Source: Babylonia areolata
Taxonomy: Eukaryota; Mollusca; Gastropoda; Neogastropoda; Buccinidae
Reading direction: 5' to 3'
DNA length: 64,000 nt
Assembly (NCBI RefSeq): GCF_041734735.1
Contig: NC_134901.1
Coordinates: 28,704,857 to 28,768,856, forward strand
A model generated the notes under the pieces. It did not search any database, was not told the DNA's origin, and saw only the letters and a list, made by a program, of their open reading frames with translations. This document shows, in pieces, positions 19,930-33,128 of this stretch. Position numbers and translations under genes: made by a program. Positions within the stretch are counted from its first letter, which is position 1. The number at the start of each line of letters is the position of its first letter.

Positions 19930-22900
19930 TTAGGCCGTCTTGGCACGGATGGCGGCACGCTTGCCTGTAACGGCCTGGAAGCCAGTTTTGATGGAGGCCA
20001 CGGAGCAGCGAGAGCCACACGTCTCGCACTGCAGGAAGAAGAGACGTGTGTCTTTCTGCAGGATGGTGTCTCTCGACCGGCATGTGTGGCACGTCACGTA
20101 TTCCTCTGGAACACACACAATACCAAACACTGTGTCACTCTAATGGCACACACCACTAACAGGGACTGAACAAACACAAACTTCTCTGATGCGTGTCAGA
20201 CGCACAGTGTAATGTGTGATGGTGTAGCAAATATTATTCTGGGTAACAAAACGAAACAAACTAAATTTTCATTTCACGAGGGTAGTGGAGTTAGTATAAC
20301 TGCCTTTTTTTTTCTTTTTTTTTTTAACATCCAGCCCTCATCCAGCCCTGTGTATTAACCAGTGACACTGTAGCAAATACTGGATATTTACCAGAACTAG
20401 TTGCTGTAGCAAATACTGGATATTTACCAGTATTAGTTACTATAGTATTTGTTTACGTTAAAAGCTGTAATACTAAGTATTTATCATTAGTATCTGTGTG
20501 TGTAAAGCTGAAGCAGATACACTGGATATTTACCATTATTTGGTTTTGTTTCATTAGTGGCACTACTGGTGGATTGACATTGTCTGAAATTGTGAAAACA
20601 TGACATACTGGGCACTTCTTTTTCTTTCTTTTTTTCTATCAGAGTGAAAAAAACAAGGACTTACATTTTGTTACAATCCCTGTTTCAGAATTTCCGAACC
20701 CACAGCTAATCACATCTTCACACTCCAATCACAGTCACCAATCAGCAATCCACTGTGATACATTCATTAAAACCACCATAAACTTTCTACAATTCCCATT
20801 AAGCAGTCAGTTGGAAAAACTGCTATGAAATAATTAACCCATGCAGTTCAAAACATTACCCCACTCTGCTTGTAGAGAGCCACACTAAGTGAGGCAGTCT
20901 GCCAAACATGTATTCACACAAAAGATGATCAATAACCACATCACATGCTGTTGCCACTTACTGATATATCTCCTCAGGACGTTTTCAATCTGTTTCTGGG
21001 TGTACTTTCCTCGGATCAACAGCTGGTTGTTGCCATCCACAGAACCACTGCACACACAGTCATCATGGTCAGCGTGCTACTTCACCAACATCAAACCCAA
21101 CCGCCATGCTAACTGCTTACCCACACTCTGTCTGCGTACTGGACAACAGAAATGAAATCCATGTGCATGCATAGCATGTGTGAAAAGCTGCACAATATTT
21201 GAACAAAAAAAAAAAGGGGATGATGGTGTCTTTCAATCTAATTTTTTGCCGTCTTTCTTTGGTCAGTTTTTTTTAAAATTATGGTCATACTAACTTAGTG
21301 TAGCAAGTTGTTGTTGTTGTTGTTTTAGTCTTCTTGTATCCTCTTCATATTATTCACATTAATTTGGCAGTTAAAAAAGAATAGAAAAATAGATGCCATC
21401 TTAACATTGTTAAATATTTCTTATCTGTTTATAGTTACAGCACTTAGAGGTAAGATCAACCTGACCTTACTGCTAATATTTATTTCTTGAAGTTCCACCT
21501 TAACTGAAAAAATTGTTGTGTGCCATGAAATACATCAAGTTACTGATCATCAAATATGTTGACCAATGATGCCCCAAAGCCAAAGCAGCTGAACACGACT
21601 CACCTGGTACCCAATTCAGCCAGAAGGAAGGCGAGAACGTGCTTTGGCTGACGATGCAATCTGAAACCCAGATAACTCATCAGTCGGCATGGAATAAAAC
21701 AGCCTGTTATGAACCACAATGCCACGAGGGAGGGGGGTTAGTGAGGGGGGGGCGGGGGGTGGATGCAAGGGGGTAATCAAAAGAACAAGGGATTTATGAC
21801 CCAAGACAGGCAGTTCACACCCACTAACACAGCTGCTCAGTTATACAGATTATAAAAATATTCAGTAATACAGGTCAAATTCAATAACTGTTCATGCACT
21901 TAAGTGTTTGAATACATATAAGCATTCCATGCACATACAGACACACACACAGTGCAAATCCCCCTCGTTCACCACCCCTTCCAATCCTAATGCATAATAC
22001 AAAAATTCATAAGACTGGGTTTTATTCACTCTCTCCCCTTTCCTTCCAACTATCATTCATTTCTTTTCATTCTTGTCATTTAGCTTTCAGGGTTCAAGCA
22101 GGTTTTTAATCATAAAATTGTAAAACCTTTTAAGAACCTCTCAAAGACCAAGGGCCCCCCAAAATATTAAACTATCACAAGAACCCTTAGGAAAGGCATA
22201 GTATTTAGAGTGCCAGCTTATGCTCGTTGAATGAATCATGTGCGATCTATCTTTCTTTTTTTTTCCAGTCAGACAGATACTTTCAGGATTTTTTTTTCTT
22301 TTTTCAATCATTGCTTCACTTTTAATTTAAATTCAGGTGGAACATTTCACAAATGTGACGAATTAAAATCAAAGACAGAATTGATGTTTCATCTGTTCGA
22401 TTTTTCAGTGAAGAGAGCCAAAATTAAAACCTATACAATCCCAGGTCATTAGGAAAAGAAATAATAAAAAAAGGACGAGCATTTAATATTATGAGGCGTG
22501 TCAAATCATTAAAAAAACAACAACAAACAAACAAAAAAACTCTATGTTATTCATCAATAATTCAGTCATTTTTCTTCTGCATCTGTGGGCTGCAACTCCC
22601 ATGTTCACTCTTATGTATGAGTGGCCTTTAAGTGTGTGGGCTGTTACATGTATAACTTTTTTTTCTTTCTTTTTATCCAACCCAACTCCACTTTAAGGGG
22701 CGTTGACTTAAGCTTATGTGAACTTGATTCTCTGAGTAAAAGTGTTCCGTGCTGAGAGTGGACCATTACTCACAGCCTGCAGATGTCAGCGAAGTTGGCA
22801 AAGGAGGTTTTCCTGGTGCCCACACGCAGCACCTGGGGTGGCCTCATCACAAACTTCTTCTTGTCCCCAGCGATCATCTCCGGGTTCTTCTCCCGCATGA

Positions 22901-25900
22901 TGTCAAACACCCGTGACAGCAGCTGCCATCAGAAACACACACCCAGTGATCAGCACACTTAAGTGGAGCAGTGGCCTAGTGGTGGTAACATGTCCGCCTA
23001 GGAAGCTAGAGAACATGAAGATATGGGATTGAATCCCACATTCCCTATTATTTCCTCCCCTTTCACTAGACCTTGAGTGGTGGTAATCTGGACCCTAGTC
23101 ATCTGATTGAGATGATAAACCAAGGTCCCTTGAGCAGCTTGCACTAAGCGCTTGTCAAAGAACCCAAGGTAGCAAAAGGATTCTCCGTGGCAAAATTCTG
23201 TAGAAAAATCCACTTTGTTAGCAAAACAAAACCACCTGCTGACAGGAAAAAGAAAAAAAAAATTATGGATGGTGCTGCACTATGACTGTGCACTCTTCTT
23301 GGCCAGAGCAGCCTGAATTTCACACAGTGGAATCTGTTGTGACAAAAAGTAAAACAATTCAGTTCAATACTTGTACTGACCAAGTCTGTTCACCTGTAAA
23401 ATCGGTAAGTGTTTGAGACACTAAAACATGTTCCACTTCAATTGCTAAATCATAACAAAATGTTCTCAGAGCATAGCTGAAAGTTTATTTATAAAACTGC
23501 TTGAGACAACAAATTTAGGTATCTAAAAACATGGAGTAAAGTGGCGGTTGCAACATGAAAGAGAATGTCATGACATTGTGAAGGGAGACTGCAATACACA
23601 TTATGTGGTCAAAATCATTAAAATATCGAAAAATTTGAAGACCGATACATTTTACAAGAGCACTTGCCAACAAAATGCCATCGAGTCAGACACACTTTAA
23701 GACTGACACACAAGTATTACACATACATTCCCTCTTAATACAACAGAGTGAAAAATGTGTAATATATTCACTCACATGCTAAGGATGAAGAAAATCAATG
23801 ATTTTTCAAAATTTGGAGAACAGCTAAAGGTTACACACCTCATCATAGGTGTAGTCTCTGTCTGAAGCACTCCATGCTCTACTGCCAGGTCCATCAATGC
23901 TGTCTCCACCCATGTCATCTGAGAAAAAAAAACGTAAGTTCTGACACATGCATCTTATCACCAATTAACAATCAGATCTCAAATTATGCATGTTATTCTC
24001 CATTATAGAATGAGCACAAATTATCCCAGTCCATCAACCTTTCCAACAAGTTCACTCCATAATAAAGGTATCTGCTTCACTGTCAAACCTTGAAGCAGAA
24101 GGCACACAACAGATGCTAAAAAAAAATCCGATTCCAACTCGCATCTAAGTCATGCAAAAGTCACCCCCCTCAGCATTGTAACAAAATGCTTCAGGACAGC
24201 ATGTTTATCTTTTTTTGCCCCCCCCTCCCCTCCCTCCTGCCTGCCCCCAAGCTCCCACCTGAACCCTCCTTGACCCTAAACACACCTTCATTCCATCTAT
24301 CCTTCCCCCTTGTCCAACAGCTGCACAACTTACCAAAGTCGTCTTTCCCGTTCTCCTCTTCATCAAAGTCTTCCACACGCTCCGTCTTCTTCTTCTTCTT
24401 CTTCTTCTTGGTCAGATCCAGTGAAAACTCCTCCTCCAGTGACATGCCTGTGTCCCCCCCCTCTGTGGCTGTCTGGTTCGACTCAACGTCCTGAAAAATG
24501 GACATATCGCAGAGTTGATTTTAGTCCAGCCCACTGTTAAGTGACAGGATTGGCAAACTAAATTTTGATTTCTAAATTGCATTAAAAAAAAACAACAACA
24601 AAAAACAAACAAAAAAACATTACATCTGAGGAAAAAACAACAACTAGAAACACAGTTCATAGCATATTACTTCCATAAGGCAAATAAGACTAGAATGTGC
24701 TGAGGACATCAGCCCTTCCAAAACATATCAACTTTGTTTCATGAGGACTATCATAACCCGCAAACTGTCATGGTCATCCTCCTCCTCCTTCATCATCATC
24801 AATTACTTATTTTTAAAAATAAAATAAAAAATATATTAAAAAAAAAGTCCCAAATTGCATGGCCTTTCATTCCTTGCTGTAACAGTGACCTCAGTTTCAA
24901 TATATCTCCACTTCCAAGCTTGGGGTGAGTCCTGTCAAGTTCTTTAGTGTCGGCGGATTCACAGGGGACTGTTGTTGCAGGGACTTGGTGGCGGTCTCCA
25001 GTCTGGGGATGATACTCACTCAGTATGGCTCCTTGACTAAGCCATCATTGTCATCAGAAGTGGTGTCCTGAGTACGTTAAATCAGAACAGGCACAACTGA
25101 ATGCCACCAAATTGACTTAGCAGCAGTGCAGGATATCCTGTGGTGTGTGGCCTCCTAGCAACCTAACACTGAATGATGGTTACCTGTGGACTACTGGCAC
25201 CAAGACTGAGACAATCAAACCCCAGTGTGGCCATGTTTGGGGGCCTCGGAAAAAAGAGGAATGGGAGTAATGGACACTGAAACAGTGCAGATGACAAGGC
25301 AGCAAACAAACAAACAAACAATTCTATAATCTTATCCAAAGCTTCAAGTTCAACAAATATTCATTATGTCTTTCAACTTGGATACTTCACAACAAAAACT
25401 CAGAACACTTTCTTTGCCATAATGATAAATAATAACATCAATTTAGTTTGTGAGACTGTAAAATGCTCTTTTGGAAAGTAAAAAACCTTGCTTGCCAAAG
25501 AAAGAAAAAACAGAAAAGAAAATCCAAATGCTTGTCACCTTCTTAACAGTTATAACTGAAATGAAAACAAAGATAGCAGTCAAAACAATATGATAAAGGT
25601 TGTTGTTGTTTTTTTACCCGTTGTATCCAGACAGAAAAAACCTGCAAAAAACAAAAAGATAACTCCATCCCTCACCGGCACAGCTTCAGCCACATCTTCC
25701 ATGTCAAAAGCCTTTTTCTTCTTTTTCTTTTTCTTCATTCCACCAAAGTCCAGGTCCAAGGATATATCTGCAACAAACACAATTTCATGATCATTCATGG
25801 CTCTTCTACAAGAATAGACCTAAATTATGATATTAAGATTTAGCATCAGAAGATTAAAATGTACAAAAAATTATGTGACGAAATAAAATACATACAAAGT

Positions 25901-28900
25901 CCGGCGCGGCACGGCACAAGGCAATCACCAAGTAAACACGTCCATGTACTAGATGTCTTGTTTGTCCAAGCATTGTTGAAATGAATGCATGTTGTACAAC
26001 TACAAAGAAGCACTTCAGTTAATGTCATTCTTCAGAGCTTGTAGTTGTAATGATCAAGGCCATAAAGAATACTTCACTTACTTTGTTTCTTGGTCATTAT
26101 TTTTAATCGCTTGAATTAGGCTGAATATATTCACAACAGATGATTCCATACATGGTGTTTTAGGATTAATGACAGTAGTGAACTTGGTAGGGGCTTTATA
26201 TGTTAAAGGTGATGCACGAATATGAAATCAGCAAAATGTCTATAAATAGACATGACAATCGAAGGAAAATGTGTTAATGATGCAATTGTGTCGTTACTCT
26301 TTAGGTAGGAATAGGAGGGGTTGTGATGTTTAATTATCTGGTGCCTCATGAAAACTCCTTTTTAATTTCTTTCCTTTAACTTCCTTTTCTTTATTGTCCA
26401 TTATCTTTCTCTCTTTATTTTCTTCCTTTTTTTCTTTCTCTTTTTTAGTTTACAGGTGATTGTTTTTTTTCTTCTTTTATCATAATTTATGTGTGTACAG
26501 CAATAATATGTATGTACATGACCATAGCTTATTTGATAAAAGGGGTGGAGGTGATTCAGATTGGGGGGTGGTAGTACTAATAATATTGCACCTTTAAACT
26601 TATCATGTGACATAAAAATGTGCTTTAATTGAAATGAAGGACCAAGTTCTGGAGAACAACAACAGCAGTGAACTTGGTAGGGGCTTTATATGTTAAAGGT
26701 GATGCAAGAATATGAAATCAGCAAAATGTCTATAAATAGACATGACAATCGAAGGAAAATGTGTTAATGATGCAATTGTGTCGTTACTCTTTAGGTAGGA
26801 ATAGGAGGGGTTGTGATGTTTAATTATCTGGTGCCTCATGAAAACTCCTTTTTAATTTCTTTCCTTTAACTTCCTTTTCTTTATTGTCCATTATCTTTCT
26901 CTCTTTATTTTCTTCCTTTTTTTCTTTCTCTTTTTTAGTTTACAGGTGATTGGGTTTTTTTCTTCTTTTATCATAATTTATGTGTGTACAGCAATAATAT
27001 GTATGTACATGACCATAGCTTATTTGATAAAAGGGGTGGAGGTGATTCAGATTGGGGGGTGGTAGTACTAATAATATTGCACCTTTAAACTTCTCATGTG
27101 ACATAAAAATGTGCTTTAATTGAAATGAAGGACCAAGTTCTGGAGAACAACAACAGCAACCACCATATCATCTTGATTTCCTCTTGGCTTGTTGACTAAG
27201 GTGGGGGCGGGGGGGAGGGGTTGGGGGGGGGGGGGACAGGAGGAGTTGCCAATGCACCTTTGTCCTTAGAAACATACAAATATATATTTTCAAAACTAAA
27301 TGAAAGGGAGCAAGTCCAAGAAAAATAAAAACTGTCAATATCATCACTTTCTGTTACCCAATCCACCAAAAGAATCAAATATAAAAAAAGAAAAATAGAG
27401 CAGTTATTTATGAATTGTTTTCATCAACTCATTGTTTAAATGCATGTTTTACTCGTTTACTGTTACACTGTACAGCAAAACTGAGCATGTCATTATTATC
27501 ATTTTAATTTATTAACCCAATTCTCCAAATGAATACTTAAAAAAAAAAAAGAGAGAGAAACACCAAAACGCAAAAGCAGTCATTCATGCATCTTTTTCAT
27601 TTGTATTGTTTAAATCCATATTTTACTCATCAATTATTACAATTACTGCACAGCAAAACTGAGCGAGTTTTACCAGGAAAGGTGCTAAGTAAATAATTCT
27701 TAATAGAGTATTTTCATCATTATCATCTTGAACCTAGTGCACTAAACCAGCATTACCTTCCTCAACAGCTGGAGCTGGTGCCTCTTCAGCCTTTGGCTCT
27801 GGCGCTGTTGAAGGAGATCCATCTGCAGCACCATCCTCATTCAGGGCAGCATCCAAATCAAAAGGAGTCTTCTTCTTCTTCTTTTTCTTCTTTGTAAGAT
27901 CAAAGGGAATCTGGAAACAGAACAAAAACAAATGTCATGTTTAAATGAATCATTATAATAACTAAATACGGTTTATTCAACCACATGTTGTTTTTTTTAC
28001 TTCCCATCATAAATGTTTTACTTTTAATAAAATTATCTTCAGCACTGCTGTCACTTTAAATCTGTTTGTGTCTTTCAAACCACTGCAAACGTGTTTAAAA
28101 GTAATTGTGCATGCATGTGTGCATTTGTGTTCATCTGTAATGGTGTTACCAACACTTGCAACAGTGACTGAAAATCAACGTCATCCTCATTCAGATTTCT
28201 TATTTCCAACACCATCTGTCAATATAAAAATTTTAAAACTGCCAAAGAAAAAATGTTGTTTGAATCTATACATTACTATTCTGCTTCTCTCTGAACCATA
28301 TCTCTGCCAAAAAATTAAATAAATAAAAATAAAAACAATCCATCTAATTAAATTAAAAATCAATAAAAAGAAATTATTACCACTGTCTAGAGTAGTACCA
28401 ATACGATTCGAATAAAAACAAAATTCCAGTCCTATTCACTATATTACTAGTATCATGTAAAAAATTTTTTAAAAACATAAATGAAAAAAACCATTACACA
28501 AACTGGCCTCTGATCACACAATATGAATAATGTGCATTTGTAATAAATCAGGCACATACTGAGGCATTAGAAATAAGGCTTAGCATGCAACTAGATTATT
28601 ACTGAAGTATTACATCATTTCTTATGGGTGCAAATTTATTCTTTTTCTCTGCAGTCAGAGATTATCATACCCTGAAGCTGAATCTCTATTTTTCATCCAA
28701 GGTTACAAATTCAGATGCTTCAGAAAAAAACATTGCAGACTGAAGAAAATGTATCCAAATTATCTTTAATGAAAATGTAGCTACTAAAATTGACAGAATT
28801 TGCAGCTCAGAAATGGAGTGGTCATTTTTCTTAAACTGAGTCATTGCTGCAGATTTTACTGCTGTTCAATACAATAATCAATCAGCCTCATGAGAAGCAA

Positions 28901-30309
28901 GATCAGAAACCTTTGGATTTAGTGACTGACTGCATTAACAAAACATAATTATTCTGTATTCCCAATCAAGCTGATGTAAATTTGGAGGCTGAATCAGAAA
29001 GCTTCCTTCTATGGGTGCTGCTCACTGTTTTTCAAAGGAACATCTGCCTGCAAGCTGGAATATATAAATAAAGCGTTCATTATCAAGCAGCAACCTACTT
29101 TCCCTGACTAAGCATAACATGCATTTACTGTGTAACTACTGGAATTTGATGATACACTTGTAAATTAAACGGAAATGCAAAACTGGCCTGAATGACAATT
29201 TTTTTTAATGTCAAAATATCTCACTGCTACGGCTTTTGAACCTGTTGCACCAAAGCCTATCATGCACCAATCAGTATCTGACTTTAAGGACAGGTTTTAA
29301 TGTTCATACTAACAATGTAACATTACTCTCTAATTAGTGACAGAAAGCAAGCCCCATACTAACATTAAGGACAGAAACCAAGCCCAATATGCCACCCCCT
29401 TCCTTCTTCCATTAATGCTCAGTGGTCATAACTTTGACCATTACTAGCACTTTATGCATGCTGGGTATTTTCGTGTCTCCATAACCCACCAAATGCTGAC
29501 ATGGGTTACAGGATCTTTAACGTGCTTATAGTTATACACACGAAGGGGGTTCAGGCTCTTGCAGGTCTGTAAATATGTTGACCTGGGAGATTGGAAAAAA
29601 TCTCCGCCCTTTACCCACCAGGTGCCGTTAGGTGATTCAAACCTAGGACACTCAGATTGTAAGTCCAATGCCTAAACCACTTGGCTATTGCGCCTGTATC
29701 TACTTAGCAATACTATTAACGATAATCAATAACTATTAACAAACATTAACTTGATTAAGAAGTAGTTTAGTGTAAGGACCAGTTGACATCAAAGAAACTG
29801 AACAATATGGACGAAAGATTTTTGCAATGAGACCGGGTCTGAAATTCGGTCGTTCTTACAGGGTGTCGTATAGACTGAAGAGGCATGTTAGTTTTGTTAT
29901 ACTTGGGTACAAAAACATTCAATAAAACGTTGTACTTTTCTCAATAAAATTCAAACTAATCTAAATACGTTTAGTTCCATTTTGCTTTTCCGGCGCAATT
30001 TAGTAATACTCGTCATACTCATACTAGTAAGTCATAGCCTCACCTACTTTATCACTATTTTGTGCAATCAGACACGTGTAAAAACATAAACTGCGCATCA
30101 AGAATAATTGCTTCATTAATATCTCTTGCTCTGCACTCCCTTGTTAAAACTAATGTTTGTGATCGCATACATGAACATTCAGAAAGTGTGGGGGTTTCTT
30201 TTTCTTTTCCCCATGCTGTGTTGCGCATGCACGACGCCATGTTGAGGTTTCAGCTGTTCGGGATTGCTTTGACACCGGGATCACCACTTACCAGTTCGTC
30301 ATCTGCCAT
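19930..30309 (-). CDS. EIF2S2: Translation initiation factor eIF2 subunit beta
   Basis: Beta subunit of cytosolic eIF2, the GTPase complex that delivers initiator Met-tRNA to the 40S subunit. Exons (5' to 3'): 30292-30309, 27757-27910, 25676-25767, 24334-24490, 23839-23918, 22774-22922, 21604-21660, 20962-21047, 19930-20105. Phases chain exactly and sum to 969 nt, 322 residues (human 333). Start MADDEL has A at -3 and G at +4. Three lysine blocks of eight (about 13-20, 69-76, 116-123) are the family's K-boxes, known to bind eIF5 and eIF2B epsilon. The core has [40 protein letters not shown] and [20 protein letters not shown]. The zinc ribbon has Cys270, Cys273, Cys291 and Cys294 (CHTC...CETC). 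It ends [14 protein letters not shown]. All nine exons have GT-AG borders. No defect is seen. Confidence 0.98.
20335..20545. repeat. Degenerate ~45-bp repeat in the last EIF2S2 intron
   Basis: Three to four copies around AGCAAATACTGGATATTTAC. Not next to a splice site. Confidence 0.75.
22964..23372 (+). mobile_element. SINE family B, near full length
   Basis: The head has GTGGCCTAGTGGTGGTAACA and a B-box-like GGGATTGAATCCCAC. The body has GGTAATCTGGACCCTAGTC, GGCAAAATTCTGTAGAAAAA and CACTTTGTTAGCAAAACAAA. It ends near GTGACAAAAAGTAAAACAAT. Lies in EIF2S2 intron 5, opposite to the gene. Confidence 0.85.
24850..25300 (+). mobile_element. Interspersed element E, 3' part
   Basis: Shares the GTGGCGGTCTCCAGTCTGG, ACTCACTCAGTATGGCTCC and CAGAACAGGCACAACTGAA segments with the copy at 45645-46290 and with the piece at 61530. 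No ORF. Lies in EIF2S2 intron 3. Confidence 0.75.
26176..27158. repeat. 480-bp direct duplication in EIF2S2 intron 2
   Basis: The second copy starts 480 bp after the first. Each has GTGAACTTGGTAGGGGCTTT, AAATCAGCAAAATGTCTATA and GAACAACAACAGCA at the end. I saw only a handful of differences, so the duplication is recent. Confidence 0.96.
29430..29697 (-). mobile_element. SINE family C
   Basis: On the minus strand the tRNA-like head begins GGCGCAATAGCCAAGTGGTT (A-box) and has GGTTTGAATCACC (B-box). The body carries GGGTAAAGGGCGGAGATTTT and ACCCAGCATGCATAAAG. Lies in EIF2S2 intron 1. Confidence 0.82.
30220..30231. promoter_or_regulatory. NRF-1-like site near the EIF2S2 start
   Basis: GTTGCGCATGCA resembles the palindromic NRF-1 element TGCGCATGCG. 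It lies 60 bp inside EIF2S2 intron 1. A sequence match only. Confidence 0.3.
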
Positions 30310-30564
30310 GTTGCTCTCAAATACAGGCCCAAGCAACAGTAAGGAACCGTAAATACAGCAAATACAAAAACTCTTTTAATCGAACAGATCGATTCAATTC
30401 CACTGCACAGGAAGAACCACTTCACCACAAACGTGCGACTCTTTCTTGCATCAGCTGCGGAAGATACTGAGTGATTTCACGACTTCCTTTCGGGAGACTC
30501 CGGTACGGGAGGTAACTTTCCAATTGCCCATTCCCGAACACTCTTTTTTAAAAGAGCAGAATAG

Positions 30565-30735
30565 GAGAGAAATCCACTCCGTTAGGTACACAAATATAAT
30601 ACACATACACTCAAGGCCTGAAGCGCGTTTTGTTATGTTGCTGGTTTGCTTCTAACCAGCAGATGTCAGCTAGTGGTGGACGGCGTATATGGATTTGCCT
30701 GAACACTGTGGCACCTCCTTGAGAAACTGAAACTT
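30565..30735 (+). mobile_element. SINE family A, 3' half
   Basis: Starts at AGAGAAATCCACTCCGTTAG and ends CTCCTTGAGAAACTGAAACT. It sits about 250 bp upstream of the EIF2S2 start codon. Confidence 0.85.
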
Positions 30736-31107
30736 TCAAAAAAGCATACAAAAATAAGCAGAGCACATTATGTTAGAGATACGTTCTTTTTCCATACCAG
30801 GCCATATATTTATTTTATTAGTTTATTTACTTAGTAATTTAGTCTTTAAAAAATGTATTTACTTAGTCGTTTAGTCACTTATCTATTTATTATTCATTTA
30901 TTTACTTGTTTATTTATTTTACATATAGTTTAATTTTCAACTGACTCAGTCTCTGTTTGTTAAGCGGTTGACATGGCTGCGTGATTGCTGATGAAAATTA
31001 GTGCAAATACATATTGACAGTATCATTGGATTCAGTTCTCTCGATCAACCACTATTCAGTCGCTGCTTAGTTTATACATGAGTCTTCAAGGGGGAAGAGG
31101 GGCCCCC

Positions 31108-31145
31108 GGCGCGGGGGGGGGGGGGGGGGGGGGGTGGGTGGGGGA
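31108..31145. repeat. Poly(G) run
   Basis: A run of more than 20 G, then GTGGGTGGGGG. Could form a G-quadruplex. Length in an assembly may be unreliable. Confidence 0.9.
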
Positions 31146-31692
31146 TATGGAAAGGGGAGAGGGGGTGTGTGCGCAGTGTATGTGTTTATGTGAAATTGCC
31201 GGGAACATAAGTGTTCGAATTACCGGTTTTATATAAAGTTACAAATGTGACAAGAAATAGAATTTTAGAATGGAGAAGGAAATTCGGGGGATGGAAAGTG
31301 GCTAAGTAGTAGAAACAGGCAAGAGTCAAATGGCATAATACTTACAGGTGAATATATAGCTATAGGACGTGACATTTAGATAAACTAACAAAAAATCGTA
31401 AGTCAGTTAATCATGAAGTGTTAAATATTTTTCAGGTGTAACTGTGAGGGTTTGGCCAGCCCAGGAATGAACTCTTTTAAACTTAAGACAACAAAGAATA
31501 TACGAATTCGTACTTTTTTTTTCCACCCATAGGCATACAAAATTCATGGTATATTAATTGTTTTTAAGGCGTCCATTTCCAGTCTATACATAAGTGTCTG
31601 TATTATTTTCTTTATTGACGCTGAATTTATCAGTATTGAATGTTTATTTTGTCAACGTCAAACTTCATGTGATTATTTTCATATGTTTTAAT

Positions 31693-31726
<34 letters not shown>

Positions 31727-32351
31727 GTTTCAACGGATTCTTCTTTTCCGTCATCTATATCTTTTTCATTATCACATCATCATCATTATGATTCTCTGCT
31801 TCTTTTTTCCATTCCTTTTATAATGGCATGGTGAAAAGAAAAATAGCAGAGTATCATGTTAGCCTTGTTCCTTCTCTCTCCCTCCCTCACATGCATGATT
31901 GTTGCTTCTCTTTTGTAACATGTAATTAATTTTGTGGAGTGCCATGAGTTATTGTGTGTTAATTGAATTTTCCTGAGAATCATTGTTTCTTTCTTGTTAT
32001 GTTTAATTTATATCAGCTTAAAATACAATTTTCGTTGAGTTATTTCTTCTTAATTTGAAATTTAAAAAGAAAAAAAAAAGAAGAAAAAACCCTCTCCGGA
32101 AACGAAAGAGAGACAGAGAAGTCCCACCAGTATTTGTTTTTATCAAACCAGTGCGGGCTGCAAATTTTGCCAATTAGATGCCATGATAAAAATCAAACAA
32201 TCGAAGCATGATGAGGCATGTACAGAGTACGATTTTAAGTCAAATGCTTAATGAGTACAATTATATCATTGGGTTTAAATGTTAAGATTCAAAGCAGGTG
32301 ACTGCTTTTTCCGTTCCAACTTTTATATATTGTACCTTGTTCAAGAAAACT

Positions 32352-32361
32352 ACGCATGCGT
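32352..32361. promoter_or_regulatory. NRF-1-like palindrome upstream of HSBP1
   Basis: ACGCATGCGT lies 39-48 bp before the HSBP1 ATG, a typical proximal-promoter position. A sequence match only. Confidence 0.3.
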
Positions 32362-32399
32362 CAAGTTTGTTTCATTGACGATCGGATCGACCAGCAGAA

Positions 32400-32788
32400 A
32401 TGGCTGATGTGGGAAAAGACCTCGGTAACACGGCAGATCCAAAGAATATCCAGGATCTGACAACTTTTGTAAGTATGATTCCAAGAGTTAGGAATAATTC
32501 TTTAGCGGACGTGTTTGGTTTTTTTAAATTCGCATATCGGGATGATAAAAAAAAAAAAAATCTGCAGCAGAGAGTGATAGCGTGACTTGAGAACTTGACA
32601 AACTGGTTCATAGGTTCCAGCCAGGAAGTGCAAGTTGGAACATGACTGTCTGTGCCCGGGGAATGCTAGCATTGACACGAGATAAGAAGACTGTTCATGA
32701 GAAAAATCAGAACACTTAAAAAAACCTTTTTTTTAAGAACAGTCATAGTCGAGTCAGTAGGATCAGAATGCACGCACGCAAGTGCACG

Positions 32789-32837
<49 letters not shown>

Positions 32838-33038
32838 TATTCAGCAATATTTGCTTACACACAAACACACACACACATATATATATATAATTATATGTAT
32901 ATATATATGTATAGATATATATGTATTGATATAAATGTATACACACATACAGACACAAATGTATAGGTGTGCACAGTGTCAGAATTTGTTCATGTTATTA
33001 CATGTATGAATCTTTGATAAGTAAGCATACTTAGTTCT

Positions 33039-33128
<90 letters not shown>

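Larger units (their letters stand above)
30736..32399. other. Intergenic DNA between divergent EIF2S2 and HSBP1
   Basis: AT-rich, with TTTA-rich DNA (30800-30930), a G-run (31108-31145) and a TG run (31694-31724). The HSBP1 proximal promoter must lie at its right end. No gene seen. Confidence 0.5.
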
